Shown here: piece by piece, positions 21,401 to 31,885 of the stretch
Layout of the letters: every line of letters starts with the position of its first letter
Position numbering within the stretch: the stretch's first letter is position 1
Origin: Pseudocercospora fijiensis CIRAD86
Taxonomy: Eukaryota; Ascomycota; Dothideomycetes; Mycosphaerellales; Mycosphaerellaceae
DNA length: 64,000 nt
Reading direction: 5' to 3'
NCBI RefSeq assembly: GCF_000340215.1
Contig: NW_006921534.1
Span: 3,239,198 to 3,303,197 of the forward strand
Notes under the pieces: model-generated
The model's input: only the letters and a program-made list of their open reading frames with translations
What the model was told of the DNA's origin: nothing
Databases searched by the model: none
Position numbers and translations under genes: made by a program

Positions 21401-22989
21401 ACGATGGAATGGAAATCGAAATGGATCAAGGCTTGCACAGCTGAAGAGCGGACTTTTTCGTCTTGATCCAGCAGCATATCTGCAAAGCAGCGGAGAAGTC
21501 TTGTCTCCTGACCAGAGTCTAACCCTTTGCCACCAGCAGATGTAAGCACAATTCGCCCGGCTTCAGTGACCCAAGCTGCTCGGACTTGTGCCGACTTGTC
21601 CCGATGGCGGTCAAAGAACGCTTGATATGCACTTGGGTAGGCATTAGAGAATGCTTGCGGTGCTGCGGGCACCAGGAGTAAGTTGGAATGCACCGGTGCG
21701 GCATAGCTTTCGAGGCTCTGCGAAGGGTATGCTTCTGGGACCAGAGGTGTCGGAGGAGGCGGACCGGCTGCACCGATGCCTGCAATCATGTCACCTATGC
21801 TCTGCACCGCGAGGACTCGCAAAGGCACGTTCTCGACCGCTGTCTCTGCCTCAATTTGAGGAATAACATTCTGAATGACTGCTGGGCAGGCTCTCCATAG
21901 TTCGCGTAGTAATCGATGTGCTTTGGAGACTTCTTGTAGGTCCTCATCGGATGGCTGTACGAGCACGCTTGAGTCTTCCTCGTCTTCGCTCTCATCGTGA
22001 GTTCGCTTCTTTCCCCGCGACTTGCTGGGTTTGGATGTGGCGGAAACCGAAGCCGCGTCTATCAAGACAGAGTTGAAGTATGAGCCAATCTGTCGAATCA
22101 TAGTCTCTTCGCAGGTGTTACATATTGACCTGGCCATGTTGTATGCAGGCGAAACTTCCCGAAGCACGTCAGACCAGACTTGCTCGCCTTTCTTCGTCGT
22201 AGTAGCATTAGGGTCGGCTCTGAGGAACTGGGCCAAGATGACATCGGTCACTTCAGTTGGCAATGACTGACATTCGTCGACGACAGCGCAGAGCATGCTC
22301 GTGAAGTTGAACTCGACATTCTTCGAAAGCAACTCCCGGTCGCCTCCCTGCACATTTCCAGCCATGACATCAAAAGCATGAGTGAAAAGTTCTCTGATCC
22401 TCGTGTCGCTCCCCGGAAGGTCGCAGAGCAGGATAATACTCTTTATATTTGCCAGAGACGAAACAATGGCCGAATGCTCTCCATTATAAGAATGGCCAGG
22501 GTCGGCAAGCGCTGGAATGACCGACTTGACGATGAGATCGAAGATCTTCACCAATTGACTCTGCTTGAAGGGAGCATTGGGGGCCATGATTCTGAACAGC
22601 TCGACAATACAGAGCAAGGTGTACACCTTGATGCCATCGTCCTTGTGATCAAGCAATTGTGTGTTGACCAATTCCGCCGCTTTTGACTGCAGCAGTTCGG
22701 GAGCCACAGTGCCCTGCTCTATGGATCGTAATTGCTCGGCAAGCGCTTGAAGTCGAGGCAGTAGAGTGTTGACTGGTATGGGTCTGCCGGCCTTCCAGTT
22801 GATCGGTCCGTCGAGGTCCAGACCGTTGCGCGCACCTGCACCTGCACCTGCATCCGCATCGCCTTCGTCGTCGTCGTCGGTGTCTTCTTCGCGCGCATTA
22901 TTATTGTCGACTTCCATCTCTTCTGCCTGTTCTCCCACTACGTCCCCAACGCGCTCCGCGGCTGCTCTCTTTCGCGTTGCTCGAGGCAT
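18454..22989 (-). CDS. PDS5: sister chromatid cohesion protein Pds5
   Basis: Predicted 1,511-residue nuclear HEAT-repeat protein that binds cohesin and controls its loading, acetylation and release by Wpl1 (BimD in Aspergillus, Spo76 in Sordaria). The start at MPRATRKRAAAERV is preferred over an ATG 42 codons upstream, because the upstream residues are Arg/His-rich and atypical. An acidic N-terminal stretch (to about residue 55) precedes the diagnostic block near residue 115 (DHKDDGIKVYTLLCIVELFRIMAPNAP), which matches the Pds5 signature of a helix followed by an F/I-R-I-x-A-P-x-A-P loop. Helical repeats continue to about residue 1,290. The last 220 residues are alternately basic (KKAAKRARSS, PKRRLS) and acidic (DTDEEEVEKWDADDSSDEDDE), the normal chromatin-binding tail. 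No intron is needed. Length fits fungal homologues. Confidence 0.88.
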   Translation of the reverse strand: MPRATRKRAAAERVGDVVGEQAEEMEVDNNNAREEDTDDDDEGDADAGAGAGARNGLDLDGPINWKAGRPIPVNTLLPRLQALAEQLRSIEQGTVAPELLQSKAAELVNTQLLDHKDDGIKVYTLLCIVELFRIMAPNAPFKQSQLVKIFDLIVKSVIPALADPGHSYNGEHSAIVSSLANIKSIILLCDLPGSDTRIRELFTHAFDVMAGNVQGGDRELLSKNVEFNFTSMLCAVVDECQSLPTEVTDVILAQFLRADPNATTTKKGEQVWSDVLREVSPAYNMARSICNTCEETMIRQIGSYFNSVLIDAASVSATSKPSKSRGKKRTHDESEDEEDSSVLVQPSDEDLQEVSKAHRLLRELWRACPAVIQNVIPQIEAETAVENVPLRVLAVQSIGDMIAGIGAAGPPPPTPLVPEAYPSQSLESYAAPVHSNLLLVPAAPQAFSNAYPSAYQAFFDRHRDKSAQVRAAWVTEAGRIVLTSAGGKGLDSGQETRLLRCFADMLLDQDEKVRSSAVQALIHFDFHSIVSKLGRAGGVNKEGSVLSNLVKACVVDQKQTVSIAATELAGRIWGVASGAIVEGDEKIRELLGGIPSEIFRGKYKNKPYLNQLIDQVVAESLLPLGFPPIKSKKEAKSDSQRVPDSQSTSERGPSPDKIRVARILALVRDLDGEGERHTKVVFLGSLQRQVQLAKYVKAALDSSEKMGANPKTKEAKAEKQTLQKLVKVLASAFAEPDIAANELTRFFEHYERRNYALVRFCIDASTDYKKVINAIRELKTRLAASPSNIAECSDTVMHLLQISSVLVYNRSHVPAIVEFSRTNEAGLGSTAHDILKDISTKAPSIFEVHVTELCKTLMDHPPSATSSNSARAADTLKACAGFARQFPQKMPKDRKFYQAMSSYAKYGSSAIVVKHAITVIVSAADKREMYVKDILQHSLKDFAVGDDTYLTKLAALSQLSLLAYKQLEDQHDPIQTVLAKVLKNRTAAQDTDPSWSDELDDDAQAKLLALKTITNRVRGQVLESDNDEESEQVERSAEQVFNILNSIVKKDGELAGKSHPTPAHYRSRLRLDAAKLILKLCCNKTIDSVFLPIDLVGLTKIVQDPLPEVRAGFCATLKKYLGQGKLNHRFYALMFLYAFEPIKSTKEAAFTFLRARALNFAKNNSPVMESVFAHFLSLLSHHEDFTPAAEDIPDFIDYILFFLKAVASEQNLGTLYAITRRVKQVEDAVTPDKREYTWTIADLSEGVIRIYEQAKGWTLQAPPTRPNLPKYIYQPLVDRALAEEVADKNFLPDIIAEDLEDLVKSRLKSKKRKAVDGEPKKAAKRARSSTTDDKGLPARKAAKKEKKTKTMKTPKRRLSDELPASERRKSSRVSNAKSYAIDSDTDEEEVEKWDADDSSDEDDEANKENVSSTSTPPTSDPLHSQSALNGTKEKTPRPTSKATPTSTPRPAAMTKTAKEKAPAQKKAAASKNKLPTRTGRPTRNAKKEKDIMDIPSDSDEQLSDAPDEMEV

Positions 22990-23866
22990 GCTGACAGATT
23001 GGCGGCGACGATGGTGGTTTTCGAGGGATCTTTGAGGATTGCGGGAGGGGGTGGTATGGAGGGCAGCACATGCCTCGAGAACGTTGCGCCGGTGGCTCGT
23101 GCAGCACTGCGTCAAATGCGCCTGACTGTACTAGAATGCAGTACGCCGTGGAAGATGGCCCGGGAGGTGCACGAGTTGGACAGGGCCGGGCCGGGCCAAC
23201 AAGGTTCAGGGCTTCGACGCCTAGAATAGAAAACTTCAACCACCGCTTCACTTTCATTATGCGCGACTTCGAGCTTGACACAAACGTTTGATTGATGTTT
23301 ACACGCACTCACTTGATTGCAATCACGTGCAGACAAAGATAGACCCAACCACATGCAGTCAATCTGCTTGCACGGCAAGCCTCCTCGCGATGAAGCCTCG
23401 ACAGACAATCCTCTGCCACGGCTGCACGTTGTGGCCAAGTCGGGTGGCAGAGAATAGCACCGGAATGGTCTTTAAACCACTAAGTCTTTGCATGCGATCG
23501 CAAATATCACAACCAGCACGACATTATCTCCTACCATGTCCATCAAATGACGGTAGACGAAAAATCTCAAGCAAGCACAATCTGTGCCTCCGAATCCCAC
23601 CACGAAAGTTCCAGCAAAATATATGTCAAGTACATATGTATACAGACCCACTACTCCCACAAGCCCACAAGTCATGTCTCATCCCGTAACATCCTCCCCC
23701 CAATCCCTGTACCCTGCATGCCTCAACCGTCGGAACCAAACCACATTCCAGTGCTCGGAAATTCAGCCCTACAAGAAAGCTTCACTCTTCAAAGTAACAC
23801 GGCCCTTGACCCATTTCTTCGATTCATCTCTGCTAACGCCTTCAACCCCATTTACGCCGGTTTCAT
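22990..23866. other. intergenic, Pds5 promoter and myosin 3' flank
   Basis: About 880 bases between two genes both on the minus strand. It contains the Pds5 upstream region (22,990-23,300) and, toward 23,866, the 3' flank of the myosin gene, which is rich in CCA and CAA. Open frames here (for example 23,547-23,903 plus) lack any recognisable feature. No RNA gene seen. Confidence 0.55.
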
Positions 23867-26800
23867 CTACAAAAAACCCTTGATCAAAGAACTCTTCCTC
23901 TGAGGGACATCGATCTTGACTTCGCCACCATTCGTGCTCGGAGCCACGCTGCTACCTCTTCTCGACCGATCCATCATGCCAGAGTCGCTGAGTGCTGCGA
24001 GTGTGCCACTTCTTCTGACGCTTTCGCGGTCAGCACGTGACACGGCACCCATGCGCTCGATTTCTCTTTCGAGACGGAGATTCTTTTCTCGCTCTTGGAG
24101 CAGTTCGCGTTCTGCGCGCTTGGAGGCGAGCTGGGCCGTGGAGTCGGATTGTTGGAGCTCGTCGATAGTCTGGAGAAGACTTCCGATCTTGTCCCGGGAC
24201 CTATTGAGGTCATCTTGAAGCATTGACATGGACTTCTCACGACGTTCAATCTGGCATTGCAGATCCTTCACGGTACGATCTACGCTGCGCACGCTGCGTG
24301 CCTCTGTCGTGCGGGTCTTCTCAAGATCTTCGAGCTGAGATTCAAGCTGCATCAACACATGTCAGTCGCTGTTCAAATTCGTTCGTAATGTCAGTAGGAG
24401 CGTGTCTCACCTCCTGGATCCTGCCGTGCAGATATCGGACATCTTGACTCCCGCTGGAGTAGCCCTTGGTCTCGAGCTCGATGCACTTGAGTTGGAGTTC
24501 TTTGGCGCTCTTCTCAAGAGCCGCCTTCTCACGGTGGAGCTGTACACTGCTCTCACGCTCGTTCGCGATGTCTCGAGAGACCTCCTGAGCTAACGCTTCG
24601 GCACGGCGCATCTTGCCAACTGCAGCAGCAGCAATGTCCTCTTGCTGAGCAAGCTTGGCCTTCAGGTCCAAAACTTCCCGATCGGACGAGGCCGCAGATC
24701 GCTTTGATGGCGAGCCATCGTTGGCCAGATCGTTGAGTCGCTCTGCTGCTTCGGCGAGCCTTGCTTCGAGGCCCTTCTTCTCCTTGACAAGCATGTCACG
24801 CTCGGCAGCCGTATCGTCAATGTTGGTTCGCAAGCCACGAACCTGCCCGAGAAGTTCTACGATCTTGCTCTGGGCTTCATTGTGCGCAGTTACGGCCTCA
24901 TCCCTCGAATCCGACAGTCCTTGAAGCGCAATTTCAAGTCGTGACTTCTCTTTAGCCCAGGTCGAGCTGTTCAGAACCTCGTCATCCCACTTATTGCGCA
25001 GCTCTTCTAGCTCATCGCGGAGACGTCCATTCTCACCACGAGCATGAATGACATTGTCACGCTCCAACTCCAGCTCGCTGTTAAGAGTGGCAAGCTCAGC
25101 CTGATACTTTCGGCGAGTCTGCTCCATGGATGACTCTTTGTCTTCGATATCCTTGGCGCGCTGTGAGCGATAGTCTTCGAGCTCGTTCTGAAGACGCTTC
25201 TTGGCCTGCATGGCACTATCGAGATCTGAACAAACATCTTCGACCTTTTCCTCGTACTGTTGTACTTGGCGTTGCAGGTCTTCCACAAGATCATCCATCT
25301 GCTTTCGTTCTGAAAGTATGGTGGCGCACTGTTCCTCCACCTCCTTGGCTTGCGATTTGGCAAATTGCTCTGCTCGTGATGCTTTCAGCACAGCAATCTC
25401 AGCCTGCTCTAGCTTCTCGAAGTACTCGTCCGCTCTAGCCTTGTAGAGGTTCATGCTGGACATGAGGTCATCAGATCTGGAGGTCTCGGCATCCAGTCTG
25501 ATCTGCAAGTCGGAGAACTCCTGCAGCAACTGAGAGTGATTCGCAGCCTCCTGCTCGCGCTCGTACTGCAAGTCAGCGAGCTCAGACTTAGCGTCACGAA
25601 GCTCAACTTCAACACCGGCTTTGTAGTGCTTGATCTCGTCAAACGACGTCTTCGCATCTGCAAGCTCTGCGATCGCAGCGTTGTGGGACGTCAACAGAGA
25701 GCGTCGCGACTGTTCTTGCGAATTGATGAGATCGTATAGCTCCTCGTGGCTCTTGGTCTGAACCTCCTTCAATGAAAGCTGGCCGGCACGTATGCTTTGC
25801 TCTAGTGACGAGACCTTCTTGGCAGAATCATCAAGCATGTCGTGAAGACGGAAGTTCTCGCGCTCGAGCTTCTGTACTCTGCGTATGGATGGGCTTTCTT
25901 CGGACCAGTCATTCTTCATCGAGCCGCGGCCAAGCTGTGCCTGAAGATGACGATTCTGCATCTCAGACATCTGCAGTTGTGTCTGTAACTCTTCCACCTC
26001 GGCAGCTAGATCCATATGGCTGTTCAAAGTCAGAGTGTCTGTGCTACGCTCAGATTGCGCAGAGTCTTGGCTGGCCTTGCTGATATGACGCTGACTAGTC
26101 GGAGTGTGAGTGGCGCTGTTGTTCGCAGGCGACCAAGTCTTGCGATTGTCCCATTCTCGCCGCAGCGGACCTGCTCCGGGCGATGATCGAGCATTGACCT
26201 GACTAGGATTCATTTCTTCGAGCAAAGCACGCTTGGAGTTCTGGTAGCGATTCTCATTCTCCTGCATATCGTCTGAATGCTGCGCACGGAGCTGTTCCAA
26301 TTGAGACTCAGCTCGGGAGAAGCGTTCAGCAGCAAGGCGAAGCGCTTGTTCGGAGGCTTCGAGCTTTTGTGCCAGGTCGATGGTCTGCTTCATGTCCGGC
26401 TTCGCACCATCAATTTGTGGCAGCTTGCCACTTTCAGGATCGAAAATCTTCTGCAGCAGTCGGAGATGCTCATGTGCTTCCGTGATCTCTCTGTGGGCTG
26501 CATCTAGCGAGTTTTGCAAGGTCTTACTATTCTGTTGTGCCTGACTTCGCATTGTCCTTTCGGTCTCGAGCTTGCGATTGGCCTCAGCAAGTTGAAGTCC
26601 GGCGGCAGAGTACTGCTGCTCGGCATTCCTAGTACTCTTGTGCTCACGCTCGACTTCGTGATTGAGATCTTCTAGGCTGAGAGCAAGCTTCTCTTTCTGC
26701 TTCTCGAGCGAAGTGATCGTCAAATGAGCATCATTGAGCTGGCGATGCAGTTTCTTGACCTCGTCATCCACTTTAGTCTTCTCCATTTGCAGCTGCGCGA

Positions 26801-29800
26801 TCTTGCCTCTCTGGTTATCGCTAGCTTTGCTGTTGGACCGCGCAATGTCAAGAGACTTCATCTGGATCTTGTTCATCAGTGCTTTGTTGTCATTTTCTGA
26901 AGCTGCCAGGCGGCCTTTGGTTGTGACCAGCTCGCGCTCAAGACGCTGCTTTTCTTGGTCATGATGAAGTTTGAAGTTCTCAGAGTCAGCGATGAAGCGT
27001 TTGAGACGTTGCACTTCTCCAGACAATCGGGCACGCTCAGACTCCAGCTCCTGGTTGTGCGCGGTTTTCTCATCAAGCTCTTTCCGTACGATGGCATGGC
27101 GCTCATTGGCTTTCTGTGAGACGTCGCGCTCAACAGCTGCTTCGACCTCCAGCTTCTCTTCTTGAAGCTGGATGAACTTCTTTCGCAAAGTTTGCAGTTC
27201 GGTCTGGTAGTCTTTACGCTCTTTTTCGGCAGCCTCACGTGCAGCAGTGGCGCGACGAGTGAGGTCTGACTGGCTGTACATTTCCTTCTCCACAGTGACC
27301 TTGGACTCGTGGAGTGAATCATACTCCCGCTTCAGTCCTTCATATTCTGCTGTTGCAATACGCTTCACGTCATCACGAGACTGCTGTTCGCGGCTGAGAT
27401 CAGCCTGTGCCTGATAGAGCTCGCCCTTCACGTCGTGCAGCTGAGCCTCGAGCATCTTCACTTGCTCGTTGGCTGATGTCTGATCCTCCAGGGCTCGCTT
27501 GGCGTCGGCAACTTCTCTTTGAAGCTGGCCATGTTGCGATCGCAAGACTTCCATCTCGGCCAGCGTGTCCCTCAATCGAGTCTGAATACTGTCATGCTTG
27601 GTGGTCAGGCCATGCTTCTCATCTTCAAAGCGCTTTCGGTCATCCTGGTATCGCTTCAGATCGGTCTTCAGGATAGCAAGCTCGCTGTCTTTCCGCTTGA
27701 TCAGGTCTTCGAAGCTAGTAGATGTAGAGGACAAATCTGACATCTGCTGACGAATCGATCTGTTCTCTTCGGCCAGATCCTTGACTTGCTTCCTGGCATT
27801 CTGGAGGTCCTTTGTCGCCGTAGATAGCTTGAGATCCAGGTCTTGGTCGTTCTTGAGCAGCTTGGCCTCCAGGTCGTGGAGTTTGCGCTCTCTCAAGCTC
27901 AGCTGACTCTGCAGCATTCTAATTTCCTGCTGCAATGCCTCCTCTTGTTCGCTTCTCATCGACTTGCTCTTCTCGACTTCCTCAAGGTGTGCGTCCAGCT
28001 CGGCTATCCGGTCGACCAGATCACTCTTTTCTGTTTCAAGCTTGTCAATGATCTGACCTGCCTGCTCCAGCTGATTTCGTCGCTCTTCGGCTTGTTCTTC
28101 CGCTATCTTGCGCGAAGCCATGAGCTCATCAATCTGCTCTTCTAGGTGATCTTGATCCTCGAGAGCACCTTGCAGTTTCTCGGTCAATTCCGTCTCACGG
28201 TTCTGCAGCCTGCGGAAAATTTCTTCCTTGTCCAGAGCAAGCGCACGCTCACTCTCGAGTGTTTTCTGCACTTTTTGAATCTCAGCCTCTGCTCTTCGAC
28301 GGTCATCTTCCACTCTGGCGCGCTGCGCTTCCTCCTCGGCCATCTTTGCATGCAGCAGTTTGATCTCCTCTTCCCGCTTCTTGACCTCATTGGACTGACG
28401 AGTAGCGCCCAACAGCGGCCGCATGCGAACGAACAGTTGCCACCATGGATTCTGTTGCAGCTGGAGGTAGACCTGAAAGTTTCGCTGAATGACACGAGTG
28501 GCTTCAGCTCGATACTGCTGCTTCTTGAAGATGCGTCGTTGCACATACATTCGAGCGACAGCTTGGAAGCGCACGACAATGTCGCGAATTAGTGCATCAC
28601 GCTTTTCTTCAAGTTCTGCGAGTACGCCGGCGCGGAAGAAGACCTTGGTAAGACCGACTCGGTACCAGCTGCGATCCATGTTGAGCTTCTCCAGCATGAT
28701 CTTGCAGTAGGCCTGGCCTTCGATGTAGCCCTTGGGCATGTTCTGACATAACACCTCGTACCGTGCTCTAAACTCAGCAAACGGAAGGCGATTTGGGAAA
28801 CCAGTTCGCGCAATCCTGATGCCTTCCAAGACACCATTGCATCGCAGCTGATCAAGAACTAGTGATGCGTTGAACTGCTTTGGCTTTTTCTTGTGATTCG
28901 GCAAGATGCAGCGCACGAAATGGGGATGCGTTGAATGGAGCTGGGACATCAGGGAGGAGAGCTGCTCCTTGTGCCGCTGCGCAACAGTGCGGAAGAGGCC
29001 CTTCTTGACGCGTGAGCGCGTTGCACCGTCTCCTTCATCGAATTCAGCACAATCGGCAAATAGGTGCGCGATGTGTCCATTGGTGGAGTGTCCAAGCAAT
29101 CGCGTAACGTTGTCATTCAGTGGGTCCTTGTTCTTCTCGAGCCATCCTTCAGTAGAGTATTCGACTTCAGCGGCGTAGTGTGTCAGCATGAAGCCTTGAT
29201 TGAGCAACGATCGCTTGTATTTTGGAGTCTTGCGATCCCACAAAGAGTGTAATTTGTCGGTGAAGGACTTGTCGGTAGCCTTGGGCATCACTGAATCTTC
29301 GTCGAGACAAGAGAAAATACCAATGGGGTTGGTCACCTCGATCAGGTCAATCGTTGGCTGTAGGTCACGTCCGAAGTCAATGAACTTCCATTCGATTTGT
29401 TCCCGGGCGTATTCTTCTTGCTCAAGCACGAACATATGATGGTTGAAGAATTGCTGGAGCTTTTCGTTCGTGTAGTTGATGCACAGCTGTTCGAAGCTGT
29501 TCTCGTCGAAAATCTCGAACCCAGCAATATCGAGCACGCCAATGAATGAGGTATCATCATCGTATGAACCAGAAGAGGTTCGATCCAGCTGCTTGTTGAT
29601 CCGGTCGACCAGGTTGCCGAAGCCACGTTCATAGATACCCTTTGCCAGTGCATCAACAGCGAGGCGCACTTGCTCTGGAGTCTGACTCTTTTCCACCCAT
29701 TCGTGGCCTGCTCTCACACGTGGATGTAGTAGAGCTTTGACAAATGGCTCCTGACTGATACCGAGCAGCTTACAAGCACAGGCTACAGACTTGGCAGCCT

Positions 29801-31187
29801 CAGGTGAGAGCGCTGCTTGATCTGCTCGTAGGCTTTCCTTGATGAGCGTGATGTTGCCAAGATGCAGGGCAGCAGCAATGGTCTGCAGAATTTCCTTCTG
29901 CTCTTTATCGGAGAAGTTCATGATGTGAAATGCTTCAAGAAGCGAGTTCCATTCCTCCTGGTCCGAAACGCCGGAGATGATGTCGTTGCCATGCCTTGTG
30001 TATTCAAAGTCCTCAACATCCTTCCCATCAATCATGAAGTCTCGGCGCATCGACTGGCTAGCGCCTCTCAGCAGCTGGTAGAAGACGTGGTAATTACGTT
30101 CGTGGGAGTTCAGCCGCACCACCCTACTCTTCTCGAGGAGGTACCAATCGATGTAGGCACCAGCTATTTGACCAGCTCTACCGAATTGAATCCTGATAAA
30201 TTTACCGAATCGAGAAGAGTTGTTGTTTCGAAGGGTCTGTGCATTACCAAAAGCCTCCAGGATGGGATTCGCACGAAGAATCTGTTCCGACAAGTTCGAT
30301 AGCTGGCGTGCTCCAGATTTAACTCGTGGTGTGTCTGAGGTGGCCACAGCAGCCAGATATTGGATGACCTTCTTCGTATTCTCAGTCTTACCAGCACCCG
30401 ATTCGCCCGTGACCAGAATGGACTGATTTGTGCCTTCATCGACCAAGTTTCGGAAGGCTTCATCGGCCATGGCGAATATGTGCGGTCTTGTATCCTCGCG
30501 ATTTCGGCCCTTGTACATGTTGACATAGTCCCTGCCGTAGATGGGCAAAGGCGTATATGGATTCACGGTCACCAAGAACAGGCCCGAGTATGTATATATC
30601 AGATCCGCTTGGTATCTCTGCTGAAGATTGTGAACCACGCTCGGCTCATTCAGGTGCGTCAGCTCGGCCATGTCGTCTGCCTTGTCGAACTTGGCCGGGT
30701 TGACCTTATCCACACTGTCGGCCGGCACGCATCGCTGGCTGGCATCGTCGCACTGCACCTTCAGCATATCATCGGGCAGCTCCTCCACGACGCAGCCGCG
30801 CACGAAAGCTGTGCTCGGATCTCTGAGCCAAACATATCTCTTGCCGGAGAAGTCGTTCTCGCCTTCTATGCCGCGCACTCGCTCCTCCGCCGCTGCTGGG
30901 TCTTCATGCTTGATGAATTTGGGTGCAAAGGTGCCTGCCGGCGTCGAATTTCGCACCGAGCCTGCTCGAAGGCGCCGCTGATCTGCTCGTCCCATACCGT
31001 CCAGGCCAAGGTCCGTGATCGACGGCTGCCGCGCGTGGCCACTGGGTGTGGGAGAGCTGAGCGGGTTCTGCATTATGCTCGACTTGGACCGCGCATGCCC
31101 TGGCGGAGGACCTGGCGAAGGAGTGTCGTTGTCTCGTCCAAATGGGCTGTTGCGCCATCGAGGCCCATTCTGCGCCTGTGAGCTCAT
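23867..31187 (-). CDS. myoB: class II (conventional) myosin heavy chain, two exons
   Basis: Exons 24411-31187 and 23867-24346, joined across a 64-bp GTGAGA...CAG intron in phase 0; product about 2,418 residues. It is the actin motor of the contractile ring at septation. The start at MSSQAQNGPRW is used; an ATG 21 codons upstream adds an unlikely Arg-rich extension. Residues 1-115 are a Ser/Pro-rich extension. The motor has an SH3-like segment (KRYVWLRDP), the P-loop GESGAGKT at 261-268, switch I NNNSSRFGK at 321-329 and switch II DIAGFEIF at 553-560. An IQ-type helix (FQAVARMYVQRRIFKKQQYRA) follows, then over 1,300 residues of heptad-rich coiled coil broken near residue 1,700 by a Pro/Ser/Thr-rich hinge (NPSQVNARSSPGAG), and a short non-helical Ser-rich tail. 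Without the intron the frame would end about 140 residues early. Confidence 0.93.
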
Positions 31188-31885
31188 CTCTGCGCCGTGC
31201 CGTGCCCTGCCCGTTCTGTCATTCCAAGCGCGTGTCTCCCAAACGCGCATCCAGGCGACGATAACGTAGTGTCATACAGGCAAGCTATCGGGCATTCATT
31301 CCTCCAGTCGTCCAGCGTAGTCTCCTCGGCCAATTATGTACAGGGTGTCGACAAGATGGAGAAAGGCACAATGCAACGCAGCAAATGCGGCGGCGACGGT
31401 TGTGCTGTGCTGCTGCTGCTGCTGCTGCTGCTCTGGTCGTTCCCCGGCTTGTTTTGATACTACTTCCGCTTTGGGCGTGGTGCGTCTGCTCTCTTCTAGC
31501 CGAGTCCCGACGTCCGACGCCCCTCCGAATTTAGCTTTCTCGAGATCGACGACTGCAGTCACTGCACCACGACTCCTGCTCTAGAACTTTTCCATCACTC
31601 TTGAGGCACGGAGGCCCATCTTGTGATCAGTCGCATACACTCGCGTATCATCACGGCGACCGGCAACCGCGCTTGGAGCATCGCACTGCTGTAGAGCCCG
31701 TGCACCTTCACACTCTGCGCTGCCTCCTCATCCTACAACACGCGCCGGCGCTGCCAGAAGGTGCATTCGTCGCCTCTGCAGCGCTTGCCTGTGATCGTCA
31801 TCTCTTTCCTCGTCGGCCATGATCATCTGCCGCTGCGCCTGCACCGAGATTGTGTGCAAAGCTACGTCGCCTTCGTGACCAAAGC
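31188..31885. promoter_or_regulatory. divergent promoter between myosin and Red1-like genes
   Basis: The two start codons face away from each other across 698 bases, so both 5' leaders and promoters lie here. A (CTG/TGC) triplet run of about eight units is at 31409-31432. On the Red1 side, an ATG at 31819 opens a 19-codon upstream frame ending at 31878, eight bases before the chosen Red1-like start. No TATA-like element stands out. Confidence 0.6.
31819..31878 (+). other. short upstream ORF in the Red1-like leader
   Basis: ATG at 31819 followed by 18 further codons and TGA at 31876-31878, four of them Cys. It is out of frame with, and ends eight bases before, the chosen start at 31886. If it lies in the mRNA leader it could reduce translation of the main frame. 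It could also be spliced out or lie upstream of the transcription start. Confidence 0.35.

Noticed and set aside
30360..31181. 273-codon plus-strand frame within the myosin gene
   Set aside because: It is antisense to the myosin motor, whose P-loop and switch motifs are intact on the minus strand.
31850..31885. 12-codon extension of the Red1-like protein
   Set aside because: It begins at TTG, not ATG; the first ATG in frame is 31886.
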